Origin: Nymphaea colorata | Lineage: Eukaryota > Streptophyta > Magnoliopsida > Nymphaeales > Nymphaeaceae | NCBI RefSeq assembly: GCF_008831285.2 | Contig: NC_045147.1 | Location: 2,382,001 to 2,446,000 of the forward strand | Direction: 5' to 3' | Length of the DNA stretch: 64,000 nt | Shown: positions 14,201 through 26,200 of the stretch, piece after piece | How positions within the stretch are numbered: position 1 is the first letter of the stretch | How the letters are laid out: each line of letters opens with the position of its first letter | The notes under the pieces: generated by a model | What the model was told of the DNA's origin: nothing | The model's input: only the letters and a program-made list of their open reading frames with translations | The model's database searches: none | Made by a program: the position numbers and the translations under genes

Positions 14201-17200
14201 TGCAATTGACCATTTGATTAGTGCGAACCCCAATTCTGAAGAATGCTTGTGGTCTCTGTGGGAACTCTGTGCCCTTGCAAGGTAAACGAGAGCCTTTTTG
14301 ATTTTTTTTGCATGTGATGATGCTTTGATTTGTGGAGACACAAACTGTAGCTACTTTGTGTAGGTCTGATGTTGGTCGTCAGGCAATGTTGGGTCTTCGG
14401 CATTTTCCAGAGGTACTTGTATAGTTGAAAGTTAGGTCTACATATGTTTAGATGCTCTTTCATTATTTTAAGGATGTATGCATGACAATTTCTTTATAGG
14501 CAATTTCTGTCCTGATGGAAGCGTTACACTGTGTGAAAGGAGAACAGATATTAGTGACAGGTGATCCTGGTCTCAATGCAGCTATAATTACTTTTATGCT
14601 GCTGGACATTTTTTTTGATGCTCTATCATATGTGTAGGGACTTCACCATTAAGCCTTGCTATATTTCATTCTGCTGCTGAGCTTTTTGAGATTATGGTTA
14701 TGGATACAACTGCTTCTTCACTTTCATCTTGGATTGGCCATGCTGTTGAACTTCACAAAGCCTTGCATTCTTCTTCCCCTGGAACTAGTAGGAAAGATGC
14801 CCCGACAAGGTTGTTGGAATGGATTGATGCTGGTGCAGTATATCACAAAAAGGGTGCTTTGGGACTCCTTAGGTATGCTGCTGTTTTAGCTTCTGGAGGA
14901 GATGCTCATCTTACTTCCTCAAGTGTTTTAGTATCAGACTCAATGGATGTTGAGAATGTTGTGGGCGATTCCGCAAGTGGTTCTGAGATTCAGGTTGTTG
15001 ACTCTTTGCTTGGCAAGCTTGTTTCCGACAAGTATTATGATGGAGTTGCCTTTCGTGATTCTTCTATATCACAGCTTACAACTGCTTTGAGGATTTTGGC
15101 ATTCATTGCAGAAAACTCGGTATGGCGTTTTCCTACCTCTTTCTGCCCCTAATTTCAATCATCCACACCTGATATCTCATCTTGTTTTGTCTGGCTTATG
15201 TTTACCATTTTAAGGCTGTAGCTGTCTCCCTTTATGAAGAAGGTGCTGTTACAGTTCTGTATGTGGTTCTCATCAACTGCAGGTTCATGCTTGAACAATC
15301 TTCAAGCACTTATGGTATGCATGCCAACTTTTCGCTTTTGCCCCTTTTCGTGAGATGTAGGATGTTGCTGCAGGGTAGCTGTTGTAGGTTTCTTTTGGCT
15401 ACGTCACTCTAGACTCCTAGTCGACAGTTTATTCTAGGGCTTTTTTATTAATCTCTTTATATGTTTTTCCTCTTTTTCTCAACATGCCAAATTCTAGAAC
15501 GTTTGGGTGGTTAGAGAATGTGAGGAGGAAGATGCTAAAATGCTCTCCCTTTAGAACTTTATTGTCATTGTGATTTATTATATTATTTGACAGAAATTGT
15601 CTATGCAACCTCTTGCCATATAGTAGGTAAATGGCAAGGATGAACAGAAATGAATGCATCTGCAAGATCGAAACAATAATTACAACAGATAAGAGCAATG
15701 CATCTGTAAGAGTTTATGATAACACAATAGAAAGTTACCTTTCACTACAATGGGTTTCAACTTTCAAGTGCATATGCTCAAAATTTGAAATAATCTTTTG
15801 CAATCTTGAACTCAGGACCCAAAATAACTGTCAACTGGTTCTAGTGGCAGAAATGAAAAGCAATTTCCTGTACTAAATCATGGCCCGTGTTCGATGGCCC
15901 CCATTCGCATTCAGTAGGTTGGCCCTTGGTCTACACAATTAGTTTCTACCTTGGTTGTCGTTCTGAATTTGCCAAATTTGCTCTCTTGAGCCATTTAAGT
16001 AATTGCTTAGGTATTCAAGGAAAGAGAAGAGAGAGAGAGAGAGAGAGAGTCTCTAAGGGGAACCTTGGTGACTAGGTTTTTCTGTTTCGTTCATCTCCTC
16101 GGGTGGGGTGTGGGGGGGGTCCCCCGGCTGGTTTCGGGTCATGGATGTGGAGTCGCTGCCACTGATGGTGGATGGAGAGGGCGAGGGCACAAGGTCCATG
16201 CCTATGGAACGATAGTGAGAGGAGATGGAGCATGAAGGTGGATTCAACAAGAGTACTTCGTGGGTGGATATTGTTGCTGGTCAGGGGAGCAACCACACCG
16301 TGCGGCGCTGCCAGAAGTGAAGCTGGAATCAGGGGAGAAAAGCCTGGTAGTAGCTCTGCTGCCATTTTCTAGCGAGTCCATTTCGTTTTTTGGCAATTGC
16401 TGGTTTGATGGGAGGAGGTTCTAGGCTGGCGCTGGATTATGCTTATGTTTTCGCCTCCCTGCGAGGCCCCCGACGGTCTATTAGAAACCCATGATTTTCT
16501 GTGATTGGCAATGGTCACTTCATGATTCATGTGGATACAGAGGAAGACTTGAAGGCTCTTTTGCAGAAGAGAGCTTGGAGGGTTGGGTCGTGCGTGCTGG
16601 TTGCTACCCGTTGGGTCCCTGGGCAAGAGATGAAGATCAATGAGGAAGAGAAGACTACCTTGTGGATTCAACTTCCAGGCCTATCCACGATGTGGTGGAA
16701 TGATTATGTGTTTAAAGGAATAGCTAGAGGACTAGAAGGCATATGCACACTGAAATGGGAGAAACTCGGCTTTGCTTGAATTCAAATTGAGGTATCTATG
16801 GGGTTCAAGCCTGTTCCTATGGTTACCCTCGACCTGAGCAATGGCCACCACCTAAAGGAGGAGATTGTGTATGAGAGGAAAATCCTCTACTTCTCTCGAT
16901 GTGGGGCGATGTCTTATGAAACTTTTGTCTGTCGGAGTAGGCCCAAGGAGGCTGGTGAGAGTGAGCGAAGGGATGACCCCTAGGGGAAAGTTTGGCTGGC
17001 CGATAAAGGGCACGGCCGCTCCAAAAGCGGGGGTGGAAGTGCTGGCTTTCTGACTAGGAACCCTAGGAACGTGGAGGATCGGGGAGATGCCCGTTGTCTA
17101 GTGCTCGCTCCATAGGAGGGAGGTGCGTCCCATTTTTGACGGCCTGGGACGGTGGGAGGACATGAAAAAAACCTAAAGACCCTCCTACGGGGGATCGAGG

Positions 17201-20200
17201 TCAGCGGGCGACTCCACAAAGGTCCTCAGCTGCGGCTGGAGATCGGCATCCTCTTGCAGGCAAAGTTCTTTCAGTTTCAGGTACGCTTCACACGACATCT
17301 ACCGTGAATCCTTTCTCCTTTTTGGACACGGCTGGATGTTTGAAGTCTGAATTAGATCCCTCGAGCTTTGCTTTCAAAGCGAATGCTTCGTCGCAGTCTA
17401 GTCCCTCTAAACTGAATAGCTCTCAGCCCCCTTCCCGGGGATGCCTTGGCACTATCATGCAGGGAACTAGCAGAGCGGCCAGGGCTAAGAAGTCGAAAGG
17501 CCAAGGGGGAAGGGGAAGACAATCCCTGCAGGAATCCAAAGATCACAACATTCTCGAAGGGGAATAGACCATAGCGAGTAGGAAATACTGGAAAGCTTGA
17601 GGAGCTATGGATGGTATGGAGCTGGGTGATCACGCTCAGGCAGTGAAGCTAGGTGGTTTTGATGCAGCCCCAAGAGTCACGGGGGGTAGGGAAAATTCAG
17701 GTTTCCATGAATCTACAAATCACAGCTTGGAATACGCAAGGGGTTGTTGGGACGGCAGCTCAACAGAATGTTACTGATCTCTTAGGCGAGATCAAGCCCA
17801 ATATTAGCTTTCTGTTTGATACGCTGGTTCATAGGCCGATTCTTGCGAGTCTGGCCAGGAGGATGAAATTCGCAGGGGTTGAGTCTAATGCCATGGAAGA
17901 AGGGGAACTGCCAAGAGTCTCTTATTTGTGGAATGAAGGGGGGGTCCTCTGCAGAGGATGGGTAAGAAACAGATGGTAGCTGGCTGGCTTCTTTCGTGTG
18001 CAGGCTTGGTACAGGGACATATGCGTTGTTGGAACTTGGAGCTTATCTACCTACACACCCACTTATGAGGAGATGTGCTTTCGGGGAGCTAGCGGATTTC
18101 TTACAGCAAGGCAACCTCCCCATGGTTGTCATGGGGGATCTGAATGCTATGAAGTCGATGACAAATAAAACGGTAGAGAAGCCTTACATCCAATCTTGTA
18201 GCAAGTTCTGTGCATTCTTGGAGGAATGTCGTCTGACAGAAGTTGCCGATCTAGATAGCATCATAGCACCTTCACCTGGTCTAATCATCGGATGGGGGAG
18301 GAGAGGATTTTATGCAAGCTTGATTGGTGGTTGATCAATCAGTCCTGGATCGAGTACCCGGGGCACAAAACCTTGAGGATGAGGTATAGGGCTTCTTTGG
18401 ATCATAAGGCTCTTGTTTTCTCTTTCAAGGCTACACCCATGTCCCTAGTTCATCGTTTCAGGTTTTTCAAGCCCTGATTCTCTGATTCTTCTGTTGTGAA
18501 CTTGATCAAGCTAGTTTGGGCTCAGCCTTGCCAGGGCTGTCCAGTGTTGAGAGTTCTTATAAAGCTCGGCAGAGTTAGAAACTGCTTTTGGAGGTGGAAC
18601 GACCCTAGAGGGAGCAACTTAGCTGGTACGGTGACAGAGCTAACGGAGCGGCTTGATCAGCTTGAGGGTGACTTTGAAAAGGGGAATGGGGGTCTTTGGG
18701 AGGAGATAGATCGGACCAGGGATAATCTTTCCCACCTTGTACTTATGGAGGAAATCTATTGGAGGGACAGGGCTTGCATTGGCTGAAGCAGTATGATCGC
18801 AATACTGCCTTTTTCTAGGCAATGGCTAGAGGGAGATTCAAGAAGAATAGTATTCAAGAGTTGCTGGTCAGGGAGCAGTCCAGCTCTGCTCTTCCTGATA
18901 TGCTGGATCAGGCTTCCTCATACATCAAGAATTTTATGGGGCAGGGGACTGCCAGTGGGGAGCTTCCTCCTTCCTCACCCGAGACGATTGCTGACTCCGA
19001 GGAAGAGAACATGAGATTGCTTCGAACACTGCTTCGGCCCGTTGACCAGGAGGAGGTAAAAGGGGTCATGTTCTCTCTTGACAGTCATAGCACCGTGGGG
19101 CCTGATGGAATCCCCAATTTTTTCTATCAGCATCTTTGGGGTATTATCAGAATGGACGTTAGTAAACCTGTCTCCGATTTCTTTTGAACTGGAAGGATTG
19201 TAGAAACTAGAAAGCATAAACAATACTAACATCGTGCTTATTCCCAAGGTGAGAGGTGCAGTGAGAATCCAGGAGTTTAGGCCCATTGCCCTTTGTAATA
19301 GCATCTATAAGATAATATCCAGGGTGATGGTGGCAAGACTTCAGCCTATCCTCTCTTGCATCATTGGGGAGCAGCAAGGGGTTTTCGTTAAGAACAGGGT
19401 TATTCATGATCAAGTAGCTCTGGCCAATGAAGTGGGATCTTCTTAGCTCTAGAAAGGAGGAAACGCTTTGTCTCAAGCTAGATCTTTCTAAAGCCTACGG
19501 CAGGGTGTCGTGGACCTTTCTTGCTAATAGCATGCTCCGACTGGGATTCCATGGCCAATGGATTCAGCTTATCATGAAATGTGTTTCCTCTCCCACGTTT
19601 TCGATGCTCATGAATGGTGTAGAATGTAGGGCTTTCAAAGGCAGATGGGGACTCAGGGAGGGAGACCTTCTCTTGTCCTGCCTATTCATTATGGTGATGG
19701 AGATTATAGCTAGGGATATGAATAGAAGAGTGACAGAGAAGAAGATCCGCCTCCCCACGTGTGTGAGGAATCTCCCTAGAGTGTGCTCTCTTACGTTCGT
19801 GGATGACCTTCTTCTAGTTGTCAAGGGCACACGGCGAACAAACCTGGAGCTCAAGGGGTTTCTGGGTGTCATGAAAGCCACTTCTGGTCGTATGGTTAAT
19901 AGAGACAAATCCATCCTTATTCCTTTTGGCATGAGCACTTCTAGAAGTCAGTATTTAAGCAATCTCTTCGGATGGCAGGTTCGCTCACTCCCCTGGCAGG
20001 TTCGCTCACTCCCCCTTAAGTATTTGGGGCTCCTTCTTTTCACTGGGTTCCTCAATGGGGAGTATTGCTGTGATCTGATACTGAAAACGGAAAGGAGACT
20101 CTCTATTTGGAAAGCTAATCTTCTCTCTTTTACGGCTAGAGCTTGCCTTATCAAGCACAACATTGGCTTCCTGATTTTCTATTGGATGCAGGTATACCTC

Positions 20201-23200
20201 CTCCCTAAGGCCACCATCGTTGGATTGGAGCGTGCAATTTCAGCCTTCTTGTAGGCTGAAACTCCTATGGAATTACGCTGCCACTACATGAGCTGGAGTA
20301 CTCTCACTAAACCTACCCTTGAGGGCGGTATTGGTCTGTGCAGATTATTGGAGGTTAATACATCACAGCTAGATGCCCGTTTTTGCAAGATTGTCAATCT
20401 TATTTCCCTCCTGTTTAGGTGGTTTGCTAGAAGGTACCTGAAATGGTCCAGCAGCTTGTGGTCTAGGAGTGAATGAAGAAGGGGCTTGTGGGCCTGGAAC
20501 AGCCTTCACACTAGCTGGAAAAAAATTCAGAGTCTTGTAAGATGGAGGATTGGCTCTGGCGATTGCGTCAAGTGTTGGGTGGACAGATGGGCAGATGGGC
20601 AGACAACAGTCACAATATTTTTGTTGATAGCCTGAGTGCCAATGACTATGCAGGGGTTCATCACTTGTTAGCTATTATGGTCAATGAGGCTTCGAGTAAC
20701 CCTGAGGGCCACGTCCATTGGTCTGCTAGGTTATCTCAAGAGATCAATTCCCTCAGTCTGCAAGAGGGGCTGGATCAGCTGGTTAGTTCTTCCAGCACCC
20801 TTAAGAGCTTAAATAGTCTCAATATTTGGGAAGTGATCAGGAGCAGAGAGGTAAGCCAAAACTGGAGACGCTACATCTGGTTCAACAGAGCGCCAGCAAG
20901 GGCTGCCTGGGTGCTTTATGTCGCATGTGAGAATAAGTTCCCTACGCTAGATAGATGGCAGCATAGGGGGGTTGCACTTGCTAACATATGTTTCCTCTGC
21001 CATAAGGCTGAGGAAAGCAGCCATCATCTATTTCTGCAGTGCAGCAAGTCCATCTCCATTTGGAGCCGGATTGCTAAAAAGTTTGGTAGCACCAGAGTGC
21101 CGAGTCTCTAATTTAAGGGATGAGTTGGAAGTCTGGTATAGAACTAGAGTCTCCCCCTCATGGGCTCAGAAATGTGGGGGTCTGTGCTTCCAAATCGTGG
21201 TTTGGAAAATCTGGCGGTGGAGGAACTAGGTTGTTCATGATGCGATGGATAAGCTCAGCCTGCAAGCAATTTTCAATCTCATCTGGCGCATCTAGTCTTT
21301 CAGGGTTTCCTATCTCAAGCTAGGGAGAAAAAGCTGTTAAGGGTCTGGGTGATTTTGGGCATCCTTTGTGAGGATAAAACTCCTTCAGTGAACGGTCCGT
21401 GGATTGAAATGTTTAATTGCTGGTCTAACGGCACAACGTGCTTGGCTGCAGTCTGGAGGAACAGCAAGGGACATTATATCACCTCGCTTAGCCTTCCTAG
21501 GGATGGGGATACATCAGCAGTGGACAAGTTTTCTCATTCGATTGCATCACAACTACCTGAAGGTCCCCTTTATGTTTTCCCCAACAACAATTCTTGGGTG
21601 CAGAAGATCAGGCTGCCTCAAGGTAGACAAAGCTGGGAGCCGGGAGGCTAGCTGGCGTAAAATTCAGGATGTTCAAAGGCATTTCAGGTGTCTTGCCAAT
21701 GTACACTGTTGGCCTCTGGCCTGGCCATCTGCAACACAGCCCCTCAAGGCACCAGATTCATTTCATGATGAATGGTTTTGTTAGCTGTTACTAGGATTCT
21801 GTCATGCTCTGTGTTTTTGGCTTGTTTTCCTTGGGTATTTTGGATGGGTTTTAGGTACTGATAGGAGACAGGAAGTCTTCTCCTGTCTCGGGTGATTGGT
21901 GGTCTGATGCTAAGCATGCCCATTTTTTGACCTGTACAAATCATTTTTATTGATAAGGGCAATGCCCAGCGTACTTTCCCTTGGAATTGCTTAGGTGTTC
22001 ATCTGCTACATTCTCAGGCTTTTAATTCCATAATTCGACCCATTTTCTGCACTATGATCCCTTAGTTGTATCTATTTGGTTTCCCATTTTCTATTTGTAA
22101 TAGGTGTGCACTTATTGGTGGGACCTTGTTGTGCAGACTACCTTGTCGATGAAGGAGTTGAGTGCAATTCAACATCAGATTTGTTAATGGAACGCAGTCG
22201 TGAGCAGAGTGTTATTCATCTCCTAATACCATCACTTATGCTGCTTATCTTATTGTTGCAAAAGTTGCAGGTTGAATATTATTTTCTGGCTTTAGTTTAA
22301 GTTGTCCATTCTTAAAAACTTCAGATGCTTTAAGGTTGTTCTGCCTTTGGAGCGTTAGTGATTATAGTTGCAAAAAGTGATGTAAATAGATGTTAAAGGA
22401 TGACCTCCATGGCCACATTTAGTTGGGCTTGGTAGACTGCTAGGATGTTTATGATGTGAGGAACTTCTGAATTCATATCTCGTGGTGATGGATTAACTGT
22501 CACTATCTGAAATATCCATCAAACGTCCCATGTTAATGTTTTCATTTAATATGCATTGGTATTGTAATTTTGTTTCAGTGGGTCTGCAAATCTAGGTGGT
22601 AAATATGATGCATTATCCTATGAAGGGCATTTCAGGGCATTTAGCTATGATCTGCCATAGAAATTCTGGTAGCATCAGTATAGTAATGAGTGTTCAATCT
22701 GAATCTGGAGATGGCAGCATGTGAAAATAGCAGTGTGCTGCATTGACCTCAGGCAAGCCTGTCTATGTATGTGTATGAGAGAGAGAGAGAGAGTTCTGGC
22801 CACCTTGTGAGGTCCCATGTGGCTTGCCTTAGAACCATGCAATCAAGTGCTCAGATGGTAAATTTTTTTTGTAAAAGTGATCTATATAGTTTGTTTGACA
22901 AAGCAATCAGGATTTGAGTCACATTTCCAATGTGTAAGTAGGAAAATCAAGAGCATCAAAAGTCAATCTTATAAGGTCCAGGATTGCAGCTTATAGTGCA
23001 GCATTTATTACAAAATTGAGGATGCAATAGTGCCATCTCTCTTTCTTCTTATATATATATATATGTATTATTTATGTACATGCCTTTGTATGTTTGTGTA
23101 TATTACTTGTGGTACTAATGAGGTTTCATGTATGTGGAACTTTTGAAAGTCCCACCTTCAGATGAGCAGCTACATTGCATGGTGACTGACATGAATGTCG

Positions 23201-26200
23201 AAATCCAACATGAGGGGTCGATGTACATATATATATATATATATATATTCCTGAAATTTCCCTATATTTTGTATATATATTCCTGAAATTTCCCTATATT
23301 TTGTCGAGAAAACAAAATTCACAATTAATACCTGAGAAAAGTTTCACTGATACAAACCTGAGAATTTTATTTGTGACAATTCTTTCAGGATATTTTTGGC
23401 TATTATATGTGTTTATGAATGTGAATGTGGGAATTGCCCTTCTGTGTTGACAGGTTGCAACTTGACTGGATTATACTTCCTAGACACTGAAAAATAAAAA
23501 ATTTCAAACAAAAGCACTAAGTTTAAAAGTTTGTCTTTTTTAGGGGATATGAAAATTCTCATGTGTGATTTTTCTTGCTTTTGCATAATGTGGGTGTACC
23601 AATGGCCAAAATAATTTCACAGAAAACACGTTTTATTAAAATAACTGCAAGAAAAACGTAAAAAAAAAGTCAGAAAAAGGGGAAAAAATGTATTTTTTGA
23701 GAAAATGTGAAGATGAAAAAACGCTTTTTATGCACTTTTCACTGCCCTTTTTGCATTATTTACATTTTTTTCATGTTTTTATTCCTTTTTTTGTTGTTTC
23801 CCGTTTCCCCCCTTTTTTCACGCTTTTTATATATTTTAATTACCAGATTTTTATTTTCATATTTTTCACATTTTATCTTTAGTTTTTTGGCTTTTTAAAA
23901 TTTTGCCGAGGTTTTCTCGAGAAAAAACAACTTTACTGTATTATACCCGAGAAAAACTTTGCCATTCTGTACCTGAAAATGATATTTGTGACAATGGTCA
24001 AAATACATAGTTCTTGAGTTTTTATCAACGAGGTTTTTCTTAGGTATGATTGGAAAGTTTGATTCTCTTTATAGGCAAATGTTTGGAATTCAGAACAAAA
24101 AATTGAAGTTTCTACTATGAAATCTTTGATAAAAATTCAAGTAGTTATTAAAAGTCTAAAAGAAAAAGGAAAACATGTAAATATGTATAAAAGTGTTCTT
24201 TAGAAGATCTAGTGGAAATATTGCAATATGTTTATGGGAAATTGATATTACTGATATTTTATTGTAGTAAACATTTTTTTTTGCTTTATTTATTTTCGTG
24301 ATATGAGTATTTTTTGAAAATATTGCCAACATTTTGACTATTGGTCTACCCTGTATAATTTCATTCTACATGATTTCTGCTGTCAGGAAGCTGGAGAGCA
24401 GCATCGAAATACAAAGTTACTGAATGGTCTTCTGCGCCTGCACCGAGAAGTGAGGTTGTCAAAAGTTTTTTTTTGTGTTTGACGGCAATGTCTGTCAAAG
24501 TTAGGCATTCTTGTTTGACCTTGAGAATTACTGTGACTGCAGTCCAAAGTTAGCAGCATGTTCGGATGATTTCTCTTCTGTATATTCTGGGTCAGCCCTT
24601 GACTTGGGAACAGTTTGCAATCTTGTTGTGTCTGCCGTTGCTTGCTGGCCTGTCTATGGATGGACACCAAGCCTCTTCCAGTGCTTGCTGGAAAGTGGTC
24701 CATCAAATGTGTCAATAGCCTTGGGCCCAAAAGAGGCATGTGGTCTTCTCTGTCTTTTGGTAAGCCATACAACTTTTTCTGTTAAACATCCCTTGGCAGT
24801 GAAATCTTTGTTGGAATTTGATTCATTTTCTTCTTTATCCTGTGAATAAAATCTTCTCATGATGGGGCTATGGCCCAAGGGCATGGGTCCATGTTAAGGT
24901 TAGTTGCTTGAAGCTTGCTTAATGAATGGACTCTATATACAAAATCAGCTTTCAGAAACTCCATCTTGAAGAATTCTCATGATTAATCATCCAACCTTCT
25001 TGTTTTTTTGACACAGGTTCTCTGTTTTTTGGCTAAAAAAACTGATGTTGAGAGAAAAAATAAAGGTCACAGGGTGTTAGACACTACGAAGGACAAACAT
25101 AATAGAGAAGCTATGTTCATTTTGTCACTATTGATACATATTTTTTTTTTTTTTGGGTATTCCAGGGTGATCTCTTTCCTGATGAGGGTATATGGCTTTG
25201 GAAGAATGGGAGGCCTTCTTTGAGTGTTATACGGACACTTTGTGTTGGGACATCAATTGGGCTCCACAGGGAAAGGGATATTAATTGGTATATGCAGCCT
25301 CCACATTTTGAGAAGCTGCTGAGCCGATTATCACCATTGCTTGATAAAATTGCCCAGATCAGTCTGCATTTCACTTTCTCTGTATGTATTCTTCAGAATA
25401 CGTAATATTATAATTTATATCAGCAACGCAGTGTGCTAAGTCATTTCATGTTTTTCTCTGGTAGGCTCTGGTTGTTGTAAAAGATCTGCTGCGGGTGTTG
25501 ATTGTCCGTATTGCTTGTCAAAAATTGGAATATGCATCAGTTCTAGTGCGTCCAATCCTTTCTTGGCTTGATGATCATGTTTCAGAATCAATCTCTCTTT
25601 CAGATATGGATGTGTTCAAGGTGAGTAATATTATTTATAATTATTTTAAATCAGCAAGGGAAATGGTCCATTAATGAAATTTAGAAAAATAGGTATTAAG
25701 TGACTAGTGACTACCTATCCGCCTTTGTTGAGTCATCTAACAGCTATGGAACTCAAGCATTTCTGTATCAGTTTTTCTGTTCTCTTGACTGTTAGTGATG
25801 CAACTCTTTGTGTGTTCCAGTTTATCCAACGTACTTCTTACCTTTAAACTTTAAATGCCTTTTCTCAACTCTGTGAGCCGGTGAGTTTAAGCAATCTTAA
25901 TCCACATGGTAATCAACCTTTCATGTTTGGCCTGGTTCATTTGTGCAGCAATTAGGAGAAGCTTGGTCACTAGGATATGTTTGGTGCTTTATGACATTTA
26001 TCAAAATGAAACGTGAAGACACAAACATATCTTATTTTCATGTGCATCTGGAGCAGCAAAATGTGAAATAGACCTGAATTGCAAGCTAATAAAAACAATA
26101 ACTCTAGTAATTGTAACTAAAAATGTCAGTTGCAGGATTAAAATGCAATGACTTGAAATAAAGAGAAGCGCACGTGTACAAAAACAAACATTACTGACGG

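Larger units (their letters stand above)
16018..21984 (+). mobile_element. L1-type non-LTR retrotransposon (LINE), decayed, full-length or near full-length
   Basis: The element lies in the sense direction of VIR, between two copies of a 17 bp target-site duplication that differ at one base (16001-16017 and 21985-22001, AATTGCTTAGGT-TTCA). Order of parts: a GA-rich 5' leader, ORF1 with a CCHC knuckle, ORF2 with endonuclease, reverse transcriptase and a C-terminal zinc-binding RVT region, then a 3' end with tgtacaaatc-ttttattgat typical of plant LINE tails. Many frame breaks and stops mean it is not functional. A 21 bp tandem duplication lies inside the RT region (19973-20014). Confidence 0.93.
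15315..22136 (+). other. VIR intron 14 (6822 bp), host of the LINE
   Basis: GT-AG intron splitting one Asp codon. About 850 bp outside the LINE is unclassified AT-rich DNA: 15315-16000 and 22002-22136. Confidence 0.92.
22271..24386 (+). other. VIR intron 15 (2116 bp) with repeats
   Basis: GT-AG intron. It holds TA and GA microsatellites, a 32 bp tandem duplication at 23241-23304, and an A/T-rich repeat at 23305-23960 rich in gagaaaa/ttttctc words. Confidence 0.85.

Noticed and set aside
16053-16365. Minus-strand ORFs in the LINE leader
   Set aside because: They oppose LINE ORF1, have no domain and are best explained as chance in GC-rich element DNA.
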